DNA of 16,197 nucleotides, taken from contig JAIDOO010000333.1 of NCBI GenBank assembly GCA_029063275.1, positions 1 through 16,197 of the forward strand, in the 5' to 3' direction. Origin of the DNA: Clostridia bacterium (GTDB taxonomy: Bacteria; Bacillota; Clostridia; Christensenellales; Borkfalkiaceae). A model generated the notes under the pieces. The model did no database searches, was not told the origin of the DNA, and was given only the letters and a program-made list of their open reading frames with translations. Positions 7,175-13,298 of this stretch are shown one piece after another (within the stretch, counting starts at the first letter, position 1; each line of letters starts with the position of its first letter). The position numbers and the translations under genes were made by a program.

Positions 7175-8551
7175 TCACTTTAAAAGCATCTGCAAAGACG
7201 CTACCAGATATTGTTTAACAAACGAAGGCTGTATAATATTGTCGATATAACCGCCGTTTGCCGCGTTTACGGGGTCGGAACTTTCGTCCGCATAGCGTTC
7301 GGCAAGCTTTTGCCTGTCAAGCTTCTTTTCTTCGGAAAATTCTATCTCTGCGCCCTGAACGTCATCGAAAAGCGCAATTTTAGCATTTGCAAAAGCGTAT
7401 GAATAGTCGTAACCCATGCTCTTTGCCGCAAATACGGTATAACCCAAACCTATTGCCTTTCCGTACACGATTGAAATTTTCGCCGCGTCGATACAGTCTA
7501 GAATAGAAACGTATTCGCCAATTTCTTTAAGCACCAGACTGTTGTTCGTTTCAACATTCGCTTCAACACCCAACGTATTAACAAAAGTAACGTAGGGCAA
7601 GCTGTAACAACAAGCAAATTCGGCAAAGTCTTTGAGTTTTCTTACGTTGACTGCGTTTAACATCACTCCGCCTTCGCCGTCGAAAATTGCCGCCGCAACA
7701 GAAATTCCGCCTATCCTGCCCAAAAGACATCTGACTTCAGGCGCGCAGGTTGAGCCGATTTCCAAATAACTGCCTTTATCAAAAACCGCCAACAGACTTT
7801 CATAATCGCACTTTTTATCGAGGGCGGTAATGCTTTTGTTAAGCTCGTTGCTGTCTATTACGGCAGACGAAAGAAGTCCGTTGATTTTAACGATTTTTTC
7901 TTTAACGTCGGATAAGTTCTTTACAGTAAAAGAAACCAAATTGGTATTGTTCAAGCCGTTAGCTCCGCCGATTTGGTATTTATCAACGTTTTTACCGCTT
8001 TTTGCTGATATAACAAGAGGGCTGTTTGCCGCGAGAGCGCTCTTTTTATCGATAAAAAACGTAAAATCGCAAAGACCGGCAAGCACGGCAATCTGACCGT
8101 ACACTTCGCCGTCTACTATTAAATATTGGGGTACCGTGCCCTTGAGCTGGGACGCTTTAAGAATTAACGTAGCGAGCCCCTCTAAAACGTTTACTCCTTC
8201 GCCTATCTGTACTCCGAGCGACGAAAGAAAATAAATCACGGGCGTAGAAGTTTTTTCCGCCTGATTTAAACACTTTGCAATCTTTCCGCAATTTGCTTTG
8301 CTTACACCGCCAGAAAGAACCGCGCTGTTTTGCGCAACGATATAAAAAGGATAATCGTTTACGGTTGCAAAACCCGTAATCACTCCCTCGCCTTCGGCAT
8401 CATCGCCGTAAAATTCGTTTTTGGAAAAACTGAAAGCTGAAAGCTCAACGAAGCTGTCATCGTCGATAAGCGCATTTATATCTTTTCGGATATCTTTTCC
8501 TGCGTCCAGAATTTTTTTCTTACGCATCTGCAATAAGCGTATTTTATCCAT
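7175..8551 (-). CDS. Divergent acyl-CoA carboxyltransferase-like protein (12S/MmdA/PccB superfamily)
   Basis: This is a 458-residue protein of the two-domain crotonase-like carboxyltransferase superfamily, somewhat shorter than usual (about 510). GEGVITGFATV (54-64), GRIGGISVAAAI (278-289) and KAIGLGYTVFAA (365-376) align with superfamily blocks. However, the loops that normally form the oxyanion holes are eroded: the usual SGGARIQEG reads SSLGVQIGEG (110-119), CAGGAVYSPA reads VYGQIAVLAG (150-159), and YGGAYIAM reads IGLGYTVF (367-374). The start chosen is ATG 8551 because AAGGAG lies 6 nt upstream and a good promoter precedes it; the frame stays open to 8629 but that would place the start upstream of the -35. 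It leads the operon with OadG, carrier, OadB and the 5S-type protein. It could be the substrate-specific subunit of a methylmalonyl- or glutaconyl-CoA-type pump, or have lost that catalysis. Confidence 0.8.
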   Translation of the reverse strand: MDKIRLLQMRKKKILDAGKDIRKDINALIDDDSFVELSAFSFSKNEFYGDDAEGEGVITGFATVNDYPFYIVAQNSAVLSGGVSKANCGKIAKCLNQAEKTSTPVIYFLSSLGVQIGEGVNVLEGLATLILKASQLKGTVPQYLIVDGEVYGQIAVLAGLCDFTFFIDKKSALAANSPLVISAKSGKNVDKYQIGGANGLNNTNLVSFTVKNLSDVKEKIVKINGLLSSAVIDSNELNKSITALDKKCDYESLLAVFDKGSYLEIGSTCAPEVRCLLGRIGGISVAAAIFDGEGGVMLNAVNVRKLKDFAEFACCYSLPYVTFVNTLGVEANVETNNSLVLKEIGEYVSILDCIDAAKISIVYGKAIGLGYTVFAAKSMGYDYSYAFANAKIALFDDVQGAEIEFSEEKKLDRQKLAERYADESSDPVNAANGGYIDNIIQPSFVKQYLVASLQMLLK

Positions 8552-8586
8552 ACAATACTCCTTAAATGCCAAATTCCTACACATAT

Positions 8587-8615
8587 ATTCTATCAAAATA
8601 TTTTTAATTTGCCAA
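8587..8615 (-). promoter_or_regulatory. Sigma-A-type promoter of the decarboxylase operon
   Basis: On the minus strand, TTGGCA (8615-8610) and TAGAAT (8592-8587) are separated by 17 nt, one mismatch each from consensus. Transcription would begin near 8580, leaving a leader of about 30 nt before ATG 8551 with its AAGGAG site. The upstream gene ends at a terminator at 8628-8659, so this is the operon's own promoter. No riboswitch fits in so short a leader. Confidence 0.75.
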
Positions 8616-8627
8616 CTGTTTGCGGAC

Positions 8628-8659
8628 AAAAAATTAAAAGATGACTTATGTCATCTTTT
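8628..8659 (-). terminator. Intrinsic terminator of the TVP38/DedA-family gene
   Basis: The minus strand carries a 10-bp stem (8659-8650 with 8645-8636; GATGAC/GTCATC core plus four A-T pairs) with a 4-nt loop, followed by TTTTAATTTTTT. The gene's TGA stop (8653-8651) lies inside the stem. The plus strand also shows a T-rich tail, so it may act both ways. Confidence 0.8.
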
Positions 8660-9550
8660 TAATTTTAGTTTATTTTTAATGAATTTATCTATTCTGTCCG
8701 AGTACTTGCATACCAGCCAGAAGGCGGCTATTATTACCGCCGCTATTAAAAGCCAAATCAAAATACCCCACCATGTATTGAACGGTATCAAATCAATCGA
8801 ATATGCAGTAGTTACTACCGATATTGCGCGGGTCAGTACAATCATTACCAGGAAAAACGGCCAGGACATTGAAGATAATCCCGCAACGAAGCACAGAACG
8901 TCGTCAGGAAACATCGGCAACAAAAACATTATCGATAAAATCAGATAGTCCTTGCCCTTTAATTTATTCAGCCACTTTTTAAGGGTATCTTCACCGACTA
9001 TCCACTTCACTGCCTTATATCCGATCACCCTGCCTATCGCAAATGCAACTATTGACCCGAGTACTATTCCTATAAAGCTGAAAAGAGTACATTTTAGCGG
9101 ACCGAACAGCGCAACGCCTGCCGCCACGGCAATCGACCCGGGAACGGGCAAAATAATGACCTGCAAAAAGCAAAAAAGTATATACAGAACCACCGCCCAA
9201 CTGCCGAAGTCAGCAATATAATCACGTAAAGACTGGATACTGTTTATTTTACTTATCAGTCCCGTTGCACAGATTGCAAAAAATACCGCCGCGCAAATAT
9301 CCAAAAATATCAACGCGCAGAAAATCAGTCTGTAAAGCGCCTGTTGTTTAAACAGATAAAGAATTATATACAATATACCGAGAACGAACACCACTCCAAG
9401 CGCAATTGACAAAAGTAACGTAAAGTGTTCGCTGATAAACGGCAGGCTTTTGTAAGACAAACCGAATGCAGTAAAAATAAAGGCGGTCGCACTGAAAAGC
9501 ACTGCCGCCATAATATTTAAAATATGTTTTAATACTTCTTTAACTTTCAT
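8651..9550 (-). CDS. TVP38/TMEM64 (DedA superfamily, SNARE-associated domain) membrane protein
   Basis: A 299-residue polytopic membrane protein. The first half has hydrophobic helices at about 10-32, 43-67 and 75-98. The family core follows: LPVPGSIAVAAGVALFG (134-150), a glycine-rich stretch GIVLGSIVAFAIGRVIG (161-177), and LPMFPDDVLCFVAGLSSMSW (211-230), then two more helices (about 232-250 and 262-281) and a very basic tail. These are the re-entrant-loop signatures of the VTT/DedA superfamily. Members of the superfamily have been linked to undecaprenyl-phosphate or phospholipid flipping across the membrane, but the role of this TVP38-type branch is unsettled. The gene follows rnhA by 60 nt with a possible promoter of its own and ends at an intrinsic terminator. 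No strong ribosome site is visible before its ATG. Confidence 0.85.
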   Translation of the reverse strand: MKVKEVLKHILNIMAAVLFSATAFIFTAFGLSYKSLPFISEHFTLLLSIALGVVFVLGILYIILYLFKQQALYRLIFCALIFLDICAAVFFAICATGLISKINSIQSLRDYIADFGSWAVVLYILFCFLQVIILPVPGSIAVAAGVALFGPLKCTLFSFIGIVLGSIVAFAIGRVIGYKAVKWIVGEDTLKKWLNKLKGKDYLILSIMFLLPMFPDDVLCFVAGLSSMSWPFFLVMIVLTRAISVVTTAYSIDLIPFNTWWGILIWLLIAAVIIAAFWLVCKYSDRIDKFIKNKLKLKR

Positions 9551-9573
9551 TATGCGCCTAAAAAAGACTTTGC

Positions 9574-9607
9574 AGCTCTTTACATATATTATATTGTAAA
9601 ACGAGCT
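9574..9607. other. Inverted repeat in the rnhA - TVP38 gap
   Basis: AGCTC (9574-9578) pairs with GAGCT (9603-9607), and TTTACA (9579-9584) with TGTAAA (9595-9600), around a 10-nt AT loop. On the plus strand it runs straight into TTTTTT, so it is terminator-like in the direction antisense to rnhA. On the minus strand a T-run (9566-9560) follows only after a short gap. The candidate TATAAT of the promoter lies in the loop. Confidence 0.45.
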
Positions 9608-9616
9608 TTTTTATAA
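9588..9616 (-). promoter_or_regulatory. Possible promoter of the TVP38/DedA-family gene
   Basis: The minus strand has a perfect TATAAT (9593-9588), with TTATAA (9616-9611) 17 nt upstream as a weak -35 (3 of 6). The -35 overlaps the rnhA stop codon. The start would be near 9581, leaving a leader of about 30 nt. Confidence 0.4.
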
Positions 9617-10057
9617 TGAAGTTTTAAATTTTTTTATTGCGTCCGTCGCAAGCTTGTCGCAGATATTGTTATATACGTTGTCCGCATGTCCCTTGACTTT
9701 TATAAAATGCAGAGTATGATTTTGCGATAAACCGTATAAAATTTTCCATAAATCAACGTTCTGCACGGGTTTATTGTCCGATTTTTTCCAATTCGAACTG
9801 TGCCAGTCGTAAATCCAGCCGCGTGAAAACGCATTAACAGTATAAGCAGAATCGCTGTAAACGTCTACCTCGCAATCGTATTTCAGCATTTTTAAGCCCT
9901 CGATTACGGCGGTAACTTCCATTCGGTTGTTAGTGGTATTATCCTCCGCGCCCGAAATACGCTTTTCGTGTCCGTTATATATCAGAACCGCGCCCCAGCC
10001 ACCGATGCCCGGATTTCCCGAACACGCGCCGTCGGTATACAGCGTAACTCTCTTCAT
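9611..10057 (-). CDS. rnhA: Ribonuclease HI
   Basis: RNase HI cuts RNA in RNA-DNA hybrids (R-loops, primers) using two metal ions. The 148 residues are close to the E. coli length (155). All catalytic residues are present: D9 in YTDGACSGNPG, E47 in NNRMEV, D69 in YSDSAY, H124 in KGHADN, and D134 in CDKLAT. The tryptophan-rich basic handle region is also visible (WIYDWHSSNWKK, 81-92). The ATG overlaps the proC stop in an ATGA arrangement (4 nt), so the two are translationally coupled although functionally unrelated. Confidence 0.96.
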   Translation of the reverse strand: MKRVTLYTDGACSGNPGIGGWGAVLIYNGHEKRISGAEDNTTNNRMEVTAVIEGLKMLKYDCEVDVYSDSAYTVNAFSRGWIYDWHSSNWKKSDNKPVQNVDLWKILYGLSQNHTLHFIKVKGHADNVYNNICDKLATDAIKKFKTSL

Positions 10058-10863
10058 TTATCAGTGTTTTCCTTTAACCGTTTAACGCAAGCACCCACTG
10101 CGTCGCCCACTATTCCTCGGAAATTGTTCTCTTCAAACGTTTTGATCCCCTCGATTGCGGCACTGCCCTTACCGCAGGACTGCATAAGCAATTCGGCTAA
10201 GGATTGCTCTTCACGCTGAACCATTTCCGCCGACCCCAAAACCGTTTGAACAGCCAAAATTTTAGCTTCGTTTTTGGGAAGCCCCTGTTTTACGCCTGCG
10301 TCTATCAAGCTATCGATAAAAGTAAAAGCGTATGCAGGTCCACAGCCGCTCAAAGCCGACACTGCGTCCAATTTACTTTCGTCTACACAGACGATCGTTC
10401 CGATATTGTCAAACAGTTTGCTTATAAACTCAATATCGTCAAGCGACTTAAAATCGGTCATATCCAATCCGATTGCACCGCTACCGATATAACAGGGCAA
10501 ATTGATTACGCCGCGCGCAACCTTTACGGCGTGCAGCCCGAATGCATTTTTAACAGTGTTTTTCTTTACGCCGGGCATAACGGAAATAACCTTTTCAGGC
10601 ACGGCTTTACCAAAGCTTTGGACAGATTTTTCGAAATTTGCGGAATTGACCGCCAAAAGCAAAAACTCACAATTTTCCACAACGTAGGCGTTGTCGGTTG
10701 TCGTTCTGACTCCAAGATAGTCTAATTCTTCAAGCTTTTCTTCCGATACGTCGCTGACGATAATCTTTTTTTCGCTTAAAAAATCAGACAAAACCAATCC
10801 GCGCAATATAGAATGCGCCTCGAAACCGCAACCAATTACGCCTAATTTAAAGTGTTTTTTCAT
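10054..10863 (-). CDS. proC: Pyrroline-5-carboxylate reductase family protein (ProC-like)
   Basis: ProC reduces pyrroline-5-carboxylate to proline with NAD(P)H. Starting at ATG 10863 the protein has 269 residues, the usual length. It has an N-terminal Rossmann motif (GVIGCGFEA, 8-16), a VMPGVK strand (95-100) and the strong C-terminal signature ALSGCGPAYAF (170-180) with DAGVKQGLP (188-196). It departs from the family at the usual AVKPQ (here AVNSA, 71-75), MPNTP (here VINLP, 119-123) and SPGGTT (here SCGKGS, 229-234). It is therefore a divergent ProC, and its substrate deserves caution. This start is chosen for a GGAG site 7 nt upstream; the frame stays open to 10896, but that would place the start inside the divergent tRNA promoter. 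The gene overlaps rnhA. Confidence 0.8.
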   Translation of the reverse strand: MKKHFKLGVIGCGFEAHSILRGLVLSDFLSEKKIIVSDVSEEKLEELDYLGVRTTTDNAYVVENCEFLLLAVNSANFEKSVQSFGKAVPEKVISVMPGVKKNTVKNAFGLHAVKVARGVINLPCYIGSGAIGLDMTDFKSLDDIEFISKLFDNIGTIVCVDESKLDAVSALSGCGPAYAFTFIDSLIDAGVKQGLPKNEAKILAVQTVLGSAEMVQREEQSLAELLMQSCGKGSAAIEGIKTFEENNFRGIVGDAVGACVKRLKENTDK

Positions 10864-10882
10864 AAATAATCTCCGAAAACAG

Positions 10883-10911
10883 TTGACTAACAACAACGCT
10901 TATTATATAAT
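10883..10911 (+). promoter_or_regulatory. Promoter of tRNA-Trp
   Basis: TTGACT (10883-10888) and a perfect TATAAT (10906-10911) are separated by exactly 17 nt. Transcription would begin near 10918, a few bases before the mature tRNA at 10926. A TATAAT also reads on the minus strand at 10907-10902, overlapping this -10, towards proC, but with no recognisable -35. Confidence 0.85.
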
Positions 10912-10925
10912 TAATTCGTTCTTTT

Positions 10926-11000
10926 AGGGGAGTAGCTCAACGGTAGAGTCGCGGTCTCCAAAACCGTCGGTTGCATGTTCGAATCGTGTCTCCCCTGCCA
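10926..11000 (+). tRNA. trnW: tRNA-Trp (anticodon CCA)
   Basis: The cloverleaf folds fully. The acceptor stem is AGGGGAG with CTCCCCT. The D stem is GCTC with GAGT. The anticodon stem is GCGGT with ACCGT and encloses CTCCAAA, giving anticodon CCA at positions 34-36. The T stem is GCATG with CGTGT around TTCGAAT. The discriminator is G73 and the CCA end is encoded. The overall sequence resembles known bacterial tRNA-Trp. It is the only plus-strand gene in the window and forms a one-gene unit with its own promoter and terminator. Confidence 0.98.
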
Positions 11001-11005
11001 CTTTG

Positions 11006-11033
11006 AGTTCCGATTTTATCGGAACTTTTTTTT
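11006..11033 (+). terminator. Intrinsic terminator of tRNA-Trp
   Basis: An 8-bp perfect stem GTTCCGAT/ATCGGAAC (11007-11014 with 11018-11025) with a TTT loop is followed at once by eight T residues. It begins 6 nt after the tRNA CCA end. Confidence 0.95.
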
Positions 11034-11126
11034 ATAATTAAAAAAAGAATCCTTTATTATATCCCTAAAAATCAACCTGTTTTTATTTTAGCTTAAAAGC
11101 GGTGTAAAGTCAAACCATTTAATGGA
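11034..11126. other. AT-rich spacer between convergent transcription units
   Basis: This gap lies between the plus-strand tRNA terminator and the minus-strand transporter terminator. I see no open frame with a ribosome site, no repeat and no stable fold in it. Confidence 0.6.
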
Positions 11127-11156
11127 AAAACGGAGAAGCGTTTGCCTCTCCGTTTT
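11127..11156 (-). terminator. Intrinsic terminator of the ECF/ABC transporter operon
   Basis: A 13-bp stem (11127-11139 with 11144-11156) closes a 4-nt loop and ends in a T-run on the minus strand. The single non-Watson-Crick position is G-U in minus-strand RNA but A-C in plus-strand RNA. This favours the minus orientation, downstream of the EcfA stop at 11209. It faces the tRNA terminator about 95 nt away. Confidence 0.88.
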
Positions 11157-11208
11157 AATATGTTACTCAAGTTAGAATTAATTTTCATCGCAGTTTTCAA
11201 ATCAGAAA

Positions 11209-12633
11209 TTATTCGTGAAAGAAATATCTGTGAGCTAGCTCCTTGCCGCCCTGCTCCTGCACCTTGCCGTCCTCAATCAAAACCGCCCTGTCGCAAAGCG
11301 CCTCGGCACAGCGCATATCGTGGGTTACGGTAATCATAGTGTTGCCGCTCTTATCGTGCAACTCGTCTAAAATTTTTATAAGGTCGCACAAGCCGTTATA
11401 ATCCTGTCCTACCGTCGGTTCGTCCAACAGTAAAACTTTGGGATTGCCAGCGGAAACCGCCGCTATCGAAACCCTGCGCTTCTGTCCCTCCGACAAAGAT
11501 TGCGGGTGGCGTTTTCTTAAATGCTCCAACCCGAAAAGCTTAATCATTTCGTCGGCGTATTCCTTGCTTACCGCATTAAAAGATATTTCCTTTTCCACTG
11601 TGGGCATAAACAACTGATAGTTGGGATTTTGATAAACTATGCCGACGCTTTTAAACCATTTTCTGCCGTGGTAACGCTTACCGAATTTCGGACTAATCGT
11701 CTGAATTATAGCGCCCTTAGTCGGCTTATTAAGTCTTGCCAAAAGTCTTAAAAGGGTAGTTTTACCGGAGCCGTTTTCGCCAAGCAACAGCAAGCGTTCA
11801 CCGCAATATATTTCAAAGTCAACGTCTTTTAACACCTCTTTCTTTTTGACAGAAAAAGCTATGTGATTGACAGAAAAAAGAACGTTTCCCTTTTCGTGGT
11901 ATAAAGAATTGTCCTGTATAGTTACCGTCTGCGAAAGCAGATATTCCTGCTTGTTTTCAACTTTTGTAACAACGCCCGCGCGGATATTCCAAACCGTATC
12001 CACAAACGGCAACACCATGTCCAGTCTGTGTTCGACTACAAGAACGGCATAACCTGCGCCCGCAAGCGCGCGAAGAGTATTCATTAACTCCTCGGCGCCG
12101 CTCGTGTCGAGATTTGCAAGCGGTTCATCCAATATAAGAATTTTTTGTCCCGTTGCCAGAGTTGAAGCTGTGATAAGCCTTTGCTTCTGACCGCCGCTGA
12201 GAGTGCGCGTTTTTGCAGTTTTATCCAGCCCCATCAAAGTGCAAACTCTGTCTATCTGCGCACCTATTCTATTTGACGGAATAGCAAAGTTTTCGCAACC
12301 GAAAGCAATTTCGTCCTCCACGATTTTGTGAATAATCTGACTGTCGGCGTTCTGTAACACAACTCCTACCTTACGGCAGGTCTGGGACAATTTTTGCCCT
12401 GCAATTGATTTACCGTCGATAAAAACCTCGCCCGTGATTTTACCCGAAATTATATTGGGAATAATTCCCGATATAATAAAAAGCAACGTAGATTTTCCCT
12501 CGCCCGAAAGTCCCGACAACAGCGCGACTTCGCCATACTCCACGGCAAAATCTACGTCTTTCAAAACCTGCCCGCCATTCTCTTCGTATGTAAAACTAAC
12601 GCCCTTTAATTCAATTGCTTTTACAGTACACAT
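11209..12633 (-). CDS. Energy-coupling-factor double ATPase (EcfA1-EcfA2 fused, CbiO type)
   Basis: A 474-residue protein with two complete ABC ATPase domains that powers an ECF-type importer. Domain 1: Walker A GLSGEGKS 41-48, Q-loop around LQNADSQ 93-99, signature LSGGQ 145-149, Walker B LILDE 166-170, switch H202 (VEHR). Domain 2: Walker A GENGSGKT 285-292, Q-loop VYQNPNYQLF 333-342, signature LSEGQ 380-384, Walker B LLLDE 401-405, switch H438 (VTHD). All motifs look intact, so both sites should bind ATP. The start overlaps the EcfT stop by 13 nt, and a GGGGTGG stretch upstream can serve as ribosome site. EcfA1 and EcfA2 are usually separate in the shared Firmicutes module; a fused pair next to its own S and T genes suggests a dedicated (group I) ECF transporter. 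It is the last gene before the terminator. Confidence 0.9.
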   Translation of the reverse strand: MCTVKAIELKGVSFTYEENGGQVLKDVDFAVEYGEVALLSGLSGEGKSTLLFIISGIIPNIISGKITGEVFIDGKSIAGQKLSQTCRKVGVVLQNADSQIIHKIVEDEIAFGCENFAIPSNRIGAQIDRVCTLMGLDKTAKTRTLSGGQKQRLITASTLATGQKILILDEPLANLDTSGAEELMNTLRALAGAGYAVLVVEHRLDMVLPFVDTVWNIRAGVVTKVENKQEYLLSQTVTIQDNSLYHEKGNVLFSVNHIAFSVKKKEVLKDVDFEIYCGERLLLLGENGSGKTTLLRLLARLNKPTKGAIIQTISPKFGKRYHGRKWFKSVGIVYQNPNYQLFMPTVEKEISFNAVSKEYADEMIKLFGLEHLRKRHPQSLSEGQKRRVSIAAVSAGNPKVLLLDEPTVGQDYNGLCDLIKILDELHDKSGNTMITVTHDMRCAEALCDRAVLIEDGKVQEQGGKELAHRYFFHE

Positions 12634-13298
12634 ACCAACACCACCCCTGCAACAAGACCCGAAAAATACAGAATATCAAAAATATTGATAACTTCCTTTT
12701 TATATACAGTATATTTCGACTTTCCGAGCGTAAATCCGCGCGTTTCGATAGAAACGCTAAGCGTATCGGATATATCAACAAGCCGAGCGACGAGCGGAAT
12801 TAAAAACGCACGGTAAAAAATTTTTGGGTTTAATATACTGCCTGCACCCCTGGTTTTCATAGCTTCGCGCACGCGCTTTATTTCACCGTGCAAAACGGGC
12901 ACAAACGACATTGTAATAAGCATACCCAGCGTTATCGCACGCGGAGTATGCAGTTGCGAAAGGTTGCGCGTCATTGCAACTGCCTGAACGCTCATTCCCG
13001 GAACGATTGCCAAAAACACCGAACCGAAACGGTTTGCCATGGCAAGCGCGGCGTCGAAATTCCTGTCGGAAGCAAAGTATGCGATAGTCGTAAAAATACC
13101 GCCGAAAACTATAAACAGCGGCAAAGCTTTTAAGCACTGCTTCCAGCAACCGAATAAGAACATCCATACAAAAGCGCCGAGCAAAAAGTACGAACAAAAA
13201 ACCGTACGCGCCATAACAAGACCGAATACAAGTATTAACAGCGCCGACGCTATCGCAATAAGCGGATATAAATTGCTTTTGTAACGGAAGAAAAACAT
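12621..13298 (-). CDS. ecfT: ECF transporter transmembrane component EcfT (CbiQ family)
   Basis: A 225-residue membrane protein that couples the ATPases to the S component. Hydrophobic helices lie at about 10-30, 34-50, 57-76, 90-104, 120-137, and 205-224. Between them are the two cytoplasmic coupling-helix motifs of the family, here AMKTRGAG (146-153) and SIETRGFT (183-190). The arginine-glycine pairs match the Ala-Arg-Gly signatures that dock into the ATPase grooves. The ATG shares one base with the S-component stop (TAATG), and its end overlaps EcfA, so translation of S, T and A is probably coupled. Length is slightly short for the family (about 230-270). Confidence 0.87.
   Translation of the reverse strand: MFFFRYKSNLYPLIAIASALLILVFGLVMARTVFCSYFLLGAFVWMFLFGCWKQCLKALPLFIVFGGIFTTIAYFASDRNFDAALAMANRFGSVFLAIVPGMSVQAVAMTRNLSQLHTPRAITLGMLITMSFVPVLHGEIKRVREAMKTRGAGSILNPKIFYRAFLIPLVARLVDISDTLSVSIETRGFTLGKSKYTVYKKEVINIFDILYFSGLVAGVVLVCVL

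Noticed and set aside
3724..8551. Acetyl-CoA, propionyl-CoA or pyruvate carboxylase cluster
   Set aside because: There is no biotin carboxylase gene, and the OadB-type pump with its GGADGPTAI motif indicates sodium-pumping decarboxylation.
8552..8629. 26-residue N-terminal extension of the 12S-like carboxyltransferase
   Set aside because: It would begin upstream of the -35 of a good promoter and has no ribosome site; ATG 8551 has AAGGAG 6 nt upstream and the protein start then fits the family.
8421..8948. Plus-strand open frame of 175 codons across the 8.6 kb intergenic region
   Set aside because: It spans two minus-strand genes, a terminator and a promoter; no recognisable domain, so it is treated as chance.
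10204..10725. Plus-strand open frame of 173 codons opposite proC
   Set aside because: It lies wholly within the ProC coding region on the other strand, resembles no family I know and has no convincing ribosome site; a shadow frame.
10864..10896. 11-residue N-terminal extension of the ProC-like protein
   Set aside because: It lies in the divergent tRNA promoter and lacks a ribosome site; ATG 10863 has GGAG 7 nt upstream and starts right before the Rossmann strand.
11142..11333. Small plus-strand open frame near the EcfA 3' end
   Set aside because: It overlaps the operon terminator and the end of EcfA in antisense and has repetitive, unnatural composition.
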